Shown here: positions 1 to 5,429 of the stretch, piece after piece
Numbering within the stretch: position 1 is the first letter of the stretch
Layout: the number at the start of each line of letters is the position of its first letter
NCBI GenBank assembly: GCA_050330975.1
Contig: JBHJHK010000528.1
Coordinates: forward strand, 1-7,763
Origin: JBHJHK01 sp050330975
Lineage (GTDB): Bacteria > Pseudomonadota > Gammaproteobacteria > Competibacterales > Competibacteraceae
DNA: 7,763 nt
Direction of reading: 5' to 3'
Program-made: the position numbers and the translations under genes
The notes under the pieces: model-generated
Databases searched by the model: none
What the model was told of the DNA's origin: nothing
The model's input: only the letters and a program-made list of their open reading frames with translations

Positions 1-2
1 GC

Positions 3-65
3 CCTGCCCCCCAAGAGCCCGTGTTCACCCCCATTCCCTCGGAAGGGAAAGTCGTTGGGAACTAG
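3..65 (+). CDS. Possible 3' end of an upstream gene (partial)
   Basis: Reading frame 3 is open from the window edge and stops at TAG 63-65, encoding a proline-rich tail that ends PSEGKVVGN. The stop lies 13 bases before the ATG at 79, a spacing normal for adjacent genes in an operon. In many gammaproteobacteria the gene before dacA is rlpA, but 20 residues are too few to recognise it. The carboxypeptidase frame is also open to the window edge, so this stretch could equally be untranslated leader. The call is weak. Confidence 0.25.
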   Translation, partial: PAPQEPVFTPIPSEGKVVGN

Positions 66-78
66 CGAGCCTTTCTCC

Positions 79-1245
79 ATGCGCCCCATCATCTGGTGTT
101 GTCTCGTCCTTTGCTGGGGGCTGACCCCCGTCTTCGCCCAAGTGTCCACCGCCGCCGCGCCCCTGGCAGTCCCCGGGCTCCCGGCGTTGCCGGTGGACAG
201 CTACGTCTTGGAGGACTTCCACAGCGGCGCGGTGCTGGCCGAGGCCGCCGCCGATGCCCCGGTGGAGCCCGCCAGCATCACCAAGCTCATGGCGGCCTAT
301 GTGATCTATCGCCAGCTGGCCGAGGGCGCTTTGAGCCCCCAACAACAGGTGTTGATCAGCGAGAAGGCCTGGCGGGCCGAGGGCTCGCGGATGTTCATCG
401 AGGTGGGGACGCGGGTGGCGGTGGAGGATTTGATCATGGGGATGGTGGTCCAGTCGGGGAACGACGCCACCATCGCCCTGGCGGAACACGTGGCCGGCAG
501 CGAAGCAGCCTTTGTGGCGCTGATGAACCAGTGGGCCGAACGGTTGGGCTTGACCGGCTCTCACTTCGTCAATTCCACGGGGCTGCCCCACCCGGAACAC
601 TACATGACCGCCCGGGATATCGCCCGTTTGGTGCGGGCGATCATCGGGGAATTTCCCGAACACTACAGCCGCTACTCGGTCAAAGCCTATTCCTACAACG
701 ACATCGACCAGCAAAATCGCAATCGGTTGTTGTGGCAGGACCCCACGGTAGACGGGGTCAAGACCGGTCACACCAGCCGGGCGGGCTACTGTTTGGCCTC
801 CTCGGCGGAGCGCGATGGCATGCGGTTGATCGCCGTGGTGTTGGGGGCCGAGGACAACGCCAGCCGCTTTGCCGTGAGTCGCACCTTGTTAAACCACGGC
901 TTCCGCTTCTACCGCACCCACAAGCTCTACGACGCCCAACAGGCCCTCACCCAATTGCGCCTGTGGAAGGGACAGAGCAGCCAACTGCCCCTGGGACTGG
1001 CCGCTCCCCTCCACGTCACCATTCCCCGGGGCCGCTACCCGGGGTTGAATGCCGCGCTGGAGGTGGCAGACTGGGTGGAGGCGCCGGTGGGGGTCGGCGA
1101 CGACCTGGGCCGGGTGGTGGTCACCCTCGACGATGAGACCATTGCCGATGCGCCTTTGTTGGCCCTAGAAGCCGTGGAGCGCAGCGGCTTTCTGTGGCGG
1201 ATGTGGGACCAGCTGGCGATGACGTTCTACAGTTTCTTCGACTGA
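79..1245 (+). CDS. dacC: D-alanyl-D-alanine carboxypeptidase, PBP5/6 type (DacA/DacC)
   Basis: This is a low-molecular-mass penicillin-binding protein that trims the terminal D-Ala from peptidoglycan pentapeptides in the periplasm. Counting from ATG 79 (388 residues; E. coli PBP5 and PBP6 are about 400), the N-terminus is a hydrophobic signal peptide with likely cleavage after VFA (A20|Q21). The catalytic SxxK motif is S66-I-T-K69, followed by SGN 126-128 and KTG 228-230, so all three serine acyl-enzyme motifs are intact. A PBP5_C beta domain follows. The protein ends in an aromatic amphipathic helix (SGFLWRMWDQLAMTFYSFFD) matching the membrane anchor of PBP5. The start is uncertain: TTG 55 has the better Shine-Dalgarno (GGAAGG, 41-46) and adds eight residues, while ATG 79 has only a weak one. 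It heads the cluster with ybeD and lipB as in E. coli. Whether it is DacA or DacC cannot be settled. Confidence 0.95.
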   Translation: MRPIIWCCLVLCWGLTPVFAQVSTAAAPLAVPGLPALPVDSYVLEDFHSGAVLAEAAADAPVEPASITKLMAAYVIYRQLAEGALSPQQQVLISEKAWRAEGSRMFIEVGTRVAVEDLIMGMVVQSGNDATIALAEHVAGSEAAFVALMNQWAERLGLTGSHFVNSTGLPHPEHYMTARDIARLVRAIIGEFPEHYSRYSVKAYSYNDIDQQNRNRLLWQDPTVDGVKTGHTSRAGYCLASSAERDGMRLIAVVLGAEDNASRFAVSRTLLNHGFRFYRTHKLYDAQQALTQLRLWKGQSSQLPLGLAAPLHVTIPRGRYPGLNAALEVADWVEAPVGVGDDLGRVVVTLDDETIADAPLLALEAVERSGFLWRMWDQLAMTFYSFFD

Positions 1246-1246
1246 C

Positions 1247-1276
1247 GGCCCCCTGGGTTTTTGCTGGCGGGGGGCC
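1247..1276 (+). promoter_or_regulatory. GC-rich hairpin between dac and ybeD
   Basis: GGCCCCC (1247-1253) is perfectly complementary to GGGGGCC (1270-1276), giving a 7-bp stem around a 16-base loop that contains TTTTT (1258-1262). It begins one base after the carboxypeptidase stop and ends one base before the GAGGGA ribosome-binding site of ybeD. No T-run follows the stem, so it is not a classic intrinsic terminator. It could slow transcription, protect an mRNA end or affect ybeD translation. The pairing is seen; the role is inferred. Confidence 0.35.
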
Positions 1277-1293
1277 CGAGGGATGGATGGACA

Positions 1294-1593
1294 ATGATGG
1301 CAAATCCAAACCGCACCACGCCCTTGGCCGAGCACCGTCTCACCGAGCAGCTCTACCCCTGTACTTTTCCCATCAAAGCCGTGGGCCACAACGCCGACGA
1401 TTTCGCCGCCTTGGTGGTGGCCTTGGTGGCACCCCACGCCCCGGAAGTCCAACGGCAGACCCCCAAGGTCCAATACAGCCGCCAACGCCGCTACCAGTCG
1501 GTTACCGTGGTGATCACCGCCAGGAGTCGGGCCCACATCGACGCTATCTACCGGGATCTCAACGACCACGAGCGGGTGGTGACGGCGTTGTGA
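1294..1593 (+). CDS. ybeD: YbeD-like protein, DUF493/UPF0250 family
   Basis: This small cytosolic protein (99 residues; E. coli YbeD has 87) has the DUF493 pattern: an N-terminal YPCTFPIKAVG strand corresponding to FPTPFTYKVMG in E. coli, a helix ending in HAP, a variable loop, then YQSVTVVITARS as the central strand and a C-terminal helix. E. coli YbeD has a ferredoxin-like fold resembling the ACT regulatory domain. Its molecular role is unknown, and regulation of lipoate synthesis has been suggested because of its place beside lipB. ATG 1294 was chosen because GAGGGA (1278-1283) lies 10 bases upstream and because the in-frame TTG at 1261 would fall inside the preceding hairpin; ATG 1297 is also possible. 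The TGA stop overlaps the GTG start of lipB in a GTGA junction. Confidence 0.92.
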   Translation: MMANPNRTTPLAEHRLTEQLYPCTFPIKAVGHNADDFAALVVALVAPHAPEVQRQTPKVQYSRQRRYQSVTVVITARSRAHIDAIYRDLNDHERVVTAL

Positions 1594-2309
1594 CGGTCCT
1601 CGCCCCCCCGTTGGACGCCCCAGTGGCGCTGCCCCCGTGGTCGTCGGGGGTGGTCCAGGCCCGGGGCACCGTGGCCTATGCCGAGGCCCTGGTGGCCATG
1701 GTGGCCGCCACGGCCAGTCGCGACGCCCATACCCCCGACGCCCTGTGGCTATTGGAGCACGAGCCGGTGTATACCCTGGGGGCCAATGGTCGCCGGGAAC
1801 ACCTCCACAATCCCGGGTCTATACCGGTGGTGGCCAGCGACCGGGGAGGGCAGGTGACCTACCACGGGCCGGGGCAGATAGTGTTGTATTGCCTCCTCGA
1901 CTTGCGGCGCCGCGGCATGGGGGCCCGGGCCCTGGTGACGGCCTTGGAGCAAGCGGTGATCGCCCTGCTGGCCCGTTGGGGGGTCAAGGGCATCGCCCGC
2001 CCCGAGGCGCCGGGGGTCTATGTGGAAGGCCGCAAGTTGGCCTCGGTGGGGCTGCGGGTGCGCCGGGGCTGTAGCTACCACGGGGTGAGCCTCAACGTCG
2101 CCATGGACCTCGCCCCCTTTGGCGCCATCGACCCCTGCGGTTACCCAGGGCTCACCATGACCCAGCTGGTCGATCTGGGCATTTCCCTCTCCCCGTCCCA
2201 GGCGGGCGCCGACTTGGCGGCCCATCTCATCGAACAATTGCCGGTCCCCACCCCCTCCTTTGAGGGCGGCAGCTCCCTGCCGCCAGGGACCGTGCCCACC
2301 CTCAGGTGA
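1590..2309 (+). CDS. lipB: Octanoyl-[acyl-carrier-protein]:protein N-octanoyltransferase
   Basis: LipB transfers octanoate from octanoyl-ACP to a lysine in lipoyl domains (E2 subunits, GcvH) through a thioester intermediate. The protein has 239 residues; E. coli LipB has 213. The family signature RGGQVTYHGPGQIVLY lies at residues 85-100. The catalytic lysine is K149 in GRKLASVGLR and the catalytic cysteine is C183 in IDPCGYPG; both are intact. GTG 1590 was chosen because it overlaps the ybeD stop by 4 nt (GTGA) and has GGTGGTGA (1575-1582) upstream, which suggests translational coupling. It gives about 14 residues more at the N-terminus than E. coli; GTG 1623 and GTG 1650 are internal alternatives. 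The C-terminal tail after residue 218 is rich in Pro, Gly and Ser, is not family-like, and contains a strong DNA inverted repeat. The identity is secure. Confidence 0.96.
   Translation: MTVLAPPLDAPVALPPWSSGVVQARGTVAYAEALVAMVAATASRDAHTPDALWLLEHEPVYTLGANGRREHLHNPGSIPVVASDRGGQVTYHGPGQIVLYCLLDLRRRGMGARALVTALEQAVIALLARWGVKGIARPEAPGVYVEGRKLASVGLRVRRGCSYHGVSLNVAMDLAPFGAIDPCGYPGLTMTQLVDLGISLSPSQAGADLAAHLIEQLPVPTPSFEGGSSLPPGTVPTLR
2265..2284 (+). repeat. Perfect 8-bp inverted repeat with 4-base loop at the lipB 3' end
   Basis: GGCGGCAG (2265-2272) and CTGCCGCC (2277-2284) are exact reverse complements around the tetraloop CTCC. The hairpin lies inside the non-conserved C-terminal tail of LipB, 22 bases before the stop and 32 bases before lipA. 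No T-run follows, so it is not a standard terminator. It may set relative lipB and lipA message levels or be a palindromic element captured by the coding region. The pairing is certain; the function is inferred. Confidence 0.55.
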
Positions 2310-2316
2310 ATTAGCC

Positions 2317-3306
2317 ATGTCCCAAGCCAAACCCACCTCCCAACCCAAGGGCCCCACCCCGGTGGTGCGGGGGGAAAAACTGCGCGGCGCTGAGAAGATG
2401 GCCCGCATCCCGGTGAAGATCGAGCCCACTGACCCCAAAGTGCGGCCCCGCAAGCCGGCCTGGATCCGCGCCAAGCTCCCGGCGGGTCCCGAGGTGGATC
2501 GCCTCAAGGCCATTTTGCGCCAGCACAAGCTCCACACTGTGTGCGAGGAGGCCAACTGTCCCAACCTGGGGGAGTGCTTTAGCCACGGCACCGCCACTTT
2601 TATGATCATGGGTGACATTTGCACCCGGCGCTGTCCGTTTTGCGACGTGGCCCACGGCAGGCCACTGCCCTTGGACCCCGACGAGCCCGGCAACTTGGCC
2701 ACCACCGTGGCCGCCATGGGGTTGCGCTATGTGGTGATCACCTCCGTGGACCGCGACGACCTGCGGGACGGCGGTGCGGCCCATTTCGCCCAGTGCATCG
2801 CCGCGGTGCGGGCCGCCGCCCCGGCCATCCAGGTGGAGATCCTGGTGCCGGACTTTCGCGGCCGGCTGGAGGTGGCGTTGGAACAACTGGCCACTGCCCC
2901 CCCCGACGTCTTCAACCACAATCTAGAGACCGCCCCCCGCCTCTACAAACAGGCCCGGCCGGGGTCGGACTACCAGCACTCATTGACCCTGCTCCAGCGC
3001 TTTGGGGCTCGCTTTCCCAAGGTCCCCACCAAGTCGGGTTTGATGTTGGGGTTGGGGGAGACCTCCGCCGAGGTGGAAGAGGTGATGGCGGATTTGCGTC
3101 GTCACGACGTGGACATGCTGACCTTGGGCCAGTACCTCCAGCCCAGCCGGTTTCACCTGCCGGTGGAGCGGTTTGTCACCCCCGACGAGTTCGCCCGGTT
3201 GCGGGAGGTGGGGTTGGCCATGGGCTTTTCCCAGGTGGCCTCGGGGCCCATGGTGCGTTCGTCGTACCACGCCGATCTCCAGGCGGCCGGCGAGACGGTG
3301 GCCTGA
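2317..3306 (+). CDS. lipA: Lipoyl synthase, radical SAM enzyme
   Basis: LipA inserts sulfur at C6 and C8 of protein-bound octanoyl groups to make lipoyl cofactors, the step after LipB. The protein has 329 residues; E. coli LipA has 321. The auxiliary [4Fe-4S] cluster that donates sulfur is held by C76, C81 and C87 in CEEANCPNLGEC. The radical SAM cluster is held by C102, C106 and C109 in CTRRCPFC. The C-terminal RSSY motif (314-317) supplies the serine ligand of the auxiliary cluster. All key residues are present, so the enzyme should be active. The N-terminus carries the proteobacterial ARIPVKI...RKPAWIRAKLP region. ATG 2317 is preceded by AGGTGA (2304-2309), which contains the lipB stop codon, at 7 bases spacing, so the two genes are almost certainly co-translated. 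A longer reading from 2260 would overlap lipB and is unlikely. Confidence 0.97.
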   Translation: MSQAKPTSQPKGPTPVVRGEKLRGAEKMARIPVKIEPTDPKVRPRKPAWIRAKLPAGPEVDRLKAILRQHKLHTVCEEANCPNLGECFSHGTATFMIMGDICTRRCPFCDVAHGRPLPLDPDEPGNLATTVAAMGLRYVVITSVDRDDLRDGGAAHFAQCIAAVRAAAPAIQVEILVPDFRGRLEVALEQLATAPPDVFNHNLETAPRLYKQARPGSDYQHSLTLLQRFGARFPKVPTKSGLMLGLGETSAEVEEVMADLRRHDVDMLTLGQYLQPSRFHLPVERFVTPDEFARLREVGLAMGFSQVASGPMVRSSYHADLQAAGETVA

Positions 3307-3321
3307 GGGATTTCAATTCCC

Positions 3322-4149
3322 ATGGGCTCGCCCCCGGTGTTGGTGGACAGCCACTGCCACATTGATTTAGAAGATTTTGTCGCCGACCGCCCCCAGGTTC
3401 TGGCCCGGGCGGTGGCGGCGGGGGTCAAAATTCAAGTGGTCCCCGGGGTCGCCGCCGCCACATGGCCGGCGCTCTACGAGGTCACCCAGGGGTATCCGGG
3501 GCTGTACCCCACCTTTGGTCTCCATCCCCTGGAGATAGCCAACCACCGCCCCGAGCACTTGGCGGTCTTGCCGAAGGTGTTGCAGAGCCGTGGTGGGGTG
3601 GCGGTGGGGGAGTGTGGCCTCGACGGCTATGTGGCGGGTCTCGATTGGCACCAACAGTGGCGGGTGTTCAGGGCACAGTTGGCCATTGCCCGGGAATTGG
3701 GGTTGCCGGTCATCGTCCACGCCCGCCGGGCCCTCGACCCGGTTCTCAAGGCCCTGCGCCAGCACCCCGGGGTGCGGGGGGTGGTCCACAGCTTTGTGGG
3801 TAGCCAACAGCAGGCTCGGCAGCTGGTGGAGTTGGGCTTTTTCTTGGGGGTTGGAGGGCCAGTGACCTACCCTCGGGCCCAGAAGCTGCGGCGGGTGGTG
3901 GCCCAGGCACCTCTAGAGGCCCTAGTGTTGGAGACCGATGCCCCCTTTCAGCCCCTCAACGGTTTCCAGGGGCAGCGCAATGAACCGGCCCAGGTGGCCG
4001 TGGTGTTGACTGCGGTGGCAGAACTGCGCCAGCAGTCTTTGGAAACGGTGGCCACGGCGACCACCACCAATGCCAAGCGATTGTTTGCCTTGGATTTTGG
4101 GGAGGCGAAGAGATCGTGGACCCATGAGAAAAGGCACTCGGATGAGTGA
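3322..4149 (+). CDS. yjjV: TatD-family metal-dependent hydrolase, YjjV type
   Basis: This cytosolic TIM-barrel hydrolase has two-metal-site residues typical of TatD DNases: H11 and H13 in DSHCH, E97 in GECGLD, H133 in VIVHARR, H156 in VVHSF and D206 in LETDAP. The segment GVGGPVTYPRA...LETDAP...LNGFQGQRN is closer to E. coli YjjV than to TatD or YcfH as I remember those sequences. The substrate is not known for YjjV; TatD is a 3'-5' DNase. ATG 3322 lies 15 bases after the lipA stop, with GAGGGA at 3305-3310; that site partly pairs with TCCC just before the ATG (4-bp stem). The family normally ends soon after the RLFAL helix (about residue 255). Here about 16 extra charged residues (GEAKRSWTHEKRHSDE) follow, where base composition drops, so the end may have been replaced by recombination. 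Confidence 0.9.
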   Translation: MGSPPVLVDSHCHIDLEDFVADRPQVLARAVAAGVKIQVVPGVAAATWPALYEVTQGYPGLYPTFGLHPLEIANHRPEHLAVLPKVLQSRGGVAVGECGLDGYVAGLDWHQQWRVFRAQLAIARELGLPVIVHARRALDPVLKALRQHPGVRGVVHSFVGSQQQARQLVELGFFLGVGGPVTYPRAQKLRRVVAQAPLEALVLETDAPFQPLNGFQGQRNEPAQVAVVLTAVAELRQQSLETVATATTTNAKRLFALDFGEAKRSWTHEKRHSDE

Positions 4150-4985
4150 CTTCTAAACGTCCATTGGCCTTCGATCCTGGATGAAGATGATTACCGCTGA
4201 CTGCTTGTATAAATGTTTTTCAGTCACCTATTTTTCATTTCCCCAGAGAGTTATTGTCGATGAATAAACTCAAGCGCCTTGCCCCAAATCTCAATGCCTT
4301 TACGTTCAGATTTGATAGGGCTCTCCTAGATGAAATTAAGGCATCGTATGCTAAAAATGTTCAAGCTATTTTAGATGATTCGGATAGTCAGTATCTGTTT
4401 GAAGGGGGACAATTGGTCTCGCGACCACTTGATCGGGCGTCGGAGGACTACTATGTCCAGTCTTATAAGAAAAATCCTCTATTGTGGGTTTCAGCTAACA
4501 ATCCAAGCACTTATGCAATCTATCAGAATTTTTTAGACAACTTGGGCATCGATTCTGACACCAAGCAGTTGGTGGACTATGAGAATAGGATTGTCATGTA
4601 CTGTGGTTTTTTGGTGATTTGTGATCGGGCAGAGGGTTATTCATGGCACGTGGATTATTCTCCCAATGCCAATGCTTACACGCTTATCACCCCCTTGCTT
4701 CCCCTGGACCGAGATCATGGTAACCTTGTGTATGCGATGGGTGAGAATCAGGCGGGGATTTATAACTATCAAGTTGGGGAAGCAATTATGTTTGGAGACG
4801 GGTTTCTCCACTGTACCGAGCCTTTCGCTCCCAATAAACAGAAGCGCGTATTGTTGAGCATGACATTTGGAACCGACAAGATGGAGTATTGGCCCATATT
4901 AAAAGAGTCAATTGATGGCCAGTCCAATTTTTTGATCTTGCCCAGTGGCCACGAACGAGGGAGCCGCAAGGGCCCAGAACAACAT
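4150..4985. other. AT-rich segment, probable horizontally acquired insert
   Basis: From about 4100 the composition changes abruptly. Hand counts give 32% GC at 4321-4380, 55% at 4681-4740, 43% at 4741-4800 and 42% at 4861-4920, against about 73% in a lipB line (2041-2100). The shift covers both the 104-base spacer and the gene at 4260-4988, and reverses near 4940. Codons such as TTA, AAA, AAT and GAT, rare in the neighbours, are common here. I saw no transposase, tRNA or flanking direct repeat that would name a mobile element. Acquisition is inferred from composition only. Confidence 0.6.
4208..4213 (+). promoter_or_regulatory. Possible -10 box for the oxygenase-like gene
   Basis: TATAAA lies 46 bases before ATG 4260 in an AT-rich leader, a plausible distance for a promoter. 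No good -35 hexamer is found 16-18 bases upstream; the closest TTG-type hexamers are badly spaced. The AT-rich segment may therefore carry its own promoter, but this rests on one hexamer. Confidence 0.25.
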
Positions 4986-4988
4986 TGA
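4260..4988 (+). CDS. Putative Fe(II)/2-oxoglutarate-type oxygenase (uncharacterised)
   Basis: I do not recognise a named gene. The 242-residue protein has the layout of the double-stranded beta-helix dioxygenases. A WHVDYS motif supplies H130 and D132. A strand-rich middle follows (TLITPLLPL, then GNLVY), then GEAIMFGDGFLH with H184, and R196 lies 12 residues later in KRVLLSM. That is the HxD...H...R spacing used to bind Fe(II) and 2-oxoglutarate. No signal peptide or membrane segment is seen, so it should be cytosolic. The N-terminal 110 residues are mainly charged, aromatic helix-like sequence that would set the substrate; the substrate is unknown. ATG 4260 was chosen for the GAGAG at 4246-4250; TTG 4254 would add two residues. 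The last dozen residues (GHERGSRKGPEQH) fall where GC rises again and may not be native. The gene stands alone, with unrelated neighbours. Confidence is high that it is coding and moderate on the fold. Confidence 0.72.
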   Translation: MNKLKRLAPNLNAFTFRFDRALLDEIKASYAKNVQAILDDSDSQYLFEGGQLVSRPLDRASEDYYVQSYKKNPLLWVSANNPSTYAIYQNFLDNLGIDSDTKQLVDYENRIVMYCGFLVICDRAEGYSWHVDYSPNANAYTLITPLLPLDRDHGNLVYAMGENQAGIYNYQVGEAIMFGDGFLHCTEPFAPNKQKRVLLSMTFGTDKMEYWPILKESIDGQSNFLILPSGHERGSRKGPEQH

Positions 4989-4998
4989 AAAGTGAATT

Positions 4999-5014
4999 GC
5001 CCCAGTATGGGGGC
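4999..5014 (+). terminator. Weak terminator-like hairpin after the oxygenase-like gene
   Basis: GCCCC (4999-5003) pairs with GGGGC (5010-5014) around a six-base loop, 11 bases after the stop at 4988. Only TTCT follows, so the U-tract is poor. It may end or weaken transcription before the spacer, but the evidence is thin. Confidence 0.35.
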
Positions 5015-5054
5015 TTCTAGCGCACTGTTTTCACCGCGCTGGCGCTGCCCCTTC

Positions 5055-5076
5055 GCCGGGGCTACCGATCCCCGGC
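5055..5076. repeat. Perfect 7-bp GC inverted repeat
   Basis: GCCGGGG (5055-5061) and CCCCGGC (5070-5076) are exact reverse complements around the 8-base loop CTACCGAT. It is the strongest stem in the spacer and is seen directly. Its role is unknown. Confidence 0.5.
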
Positions 5077-5161
5077 ATCGACCCCATTGCCCCGGGGGCT
5101 GGGCTGGGTAGCCATGGGATGGGTGGCAGGCCCTGCAGCCGGGGGCCCCCTCGTCTTTGCC

Positions 5162-5178
5162 ATCCCTGGAGGAGGGAT
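5162..5178. repeat. Perfect 6-bp inverted repeat
   Basis: ATCCCT (5162-5167) pairs with AGGGAT (5173-5178) around GGAGG. Together with the palindrome GGGGGCCCCC at 5141-5150 it forms the right part of the hairpin cluster. The loop GGAGG resembles a ribosome-binding site, but no open frame follows on the + strand at a suitable distance. Confidence 0.45.
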
Positions 5179-5298
5179 CCTGGGGCCGTAGGGAGCGAGG
5201 AAGCCGCGGTTTGACCAGCCCGTGAGAAGTCTTGATCCCCCTGGGGGTTCAACCGGCTCTGCGGTGTAATACACTCTGTTGTGAACAGCTAAAAAATG

Positions 5299-5309
5299 CG
5301 GCTAAGCCG
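5299..5309. promoter_or_regulatory. Palindrome CGGCTAAGCCG upstream of the flavoprotein, possible operator
   Basis: CGGCT and AGCCG form an exact inverted repeat with one central base, in the leader 120 bases before the flavoprotein start and just after a run of six A. The size and symmetry suit a dimeric regulator site, but no promoter is clear nearby and no regulator gene is in view. The palindrome is seen; the operator role is a guess. Confidence 0.25.
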
Positions 5310-5429
5310 TTGATCTCGTTTGGTGGAATCCCCGTTGTCCACGGCCGACCGACGCCTCCATTGCCCGCATCACACAGCGGTTCCCAAAGCCACCACACCC
5401 GTATATCAGTTCAGTAGAGAGCCCAAGCC

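Larger units (their letters stand above)
4989..5429. other. Non-coding spacer rich in GC inverted repeats
   Basis: No frame here encodes a recognisable protein; two overlapping minus-strand frames (5031-5252, 5062-5274) give low-complexity Pro/Gly/Ala sequence. About 5000-5250 is packed with perfect inverted repeats: GCCGGGG/CCCCGGC (5055-5076), GCAGG/CCTGC (5126-5136), GGGGGCCCCC (5141-5150), ATCCCT/AGGGAT (5162-5178) and CCCCC/GGGGG (5237-5247). From about 5265 to 5429 composition is more balanced, as in an untranslated leader of the flavoprotein gene. TAATAC at 5267-5272 resembles a -10 box but lacks a well-spaced -35. I could not match the spacer to a known riboswitch or small RNA. It may be an intergenic repeat element or a structured RNA. 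Confidence 0.5.

Noticed and set aside
96..1136. Long + strand frame (346 codons) overlapping the carboxypeptidase
   Set aside because: It is a frame shadow of GC-rich coding DNA: Arg/Gly/Pro-rich, no domain, while the overlapping frame has all PBP motifs.
1194..2309. Reading lipB as a 371-residue protein from 1194
   Set aside because: The upstream part would overlap dac and all of ybeD and shows no family similarity; GTG 1590 with the GTGA overlap fits LipB length and coupling.
1749..2717. Minus-strand frame of 322 codons across lipB and lipA
   Set aside because: It lies antisense to two secure genes, with low-complexity Gly/His/Arg-rich content and no motif.
4150..4253. Insertion-sequence ends or a direct repeat flanking the AT-rich block
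   Set aside because: By eye no convincing terminal inverted repeats or target duplication pair the left and right edges; only composition marks the block.
5031..5252. Small minus-strand frames in the palindrome-rich spacer
   Set aside because: Pro/Gly/Ala low-complexity sequence with no recognisable domain; better explained by the inverted repeats than by a protein.
5237..5262. GGTTCAA resembling a tRNA T-loop
   Set aside because: The flanking bases cannot form a 5-bp T-stem and no acceptor or anticodon stem is found.
4989..5429. Glycine riboswitch before the GcvT-domain flavoprotein
   Set aside because: I could not find the conserved aptamer core sequences; the hairpins present are simple palindromes.
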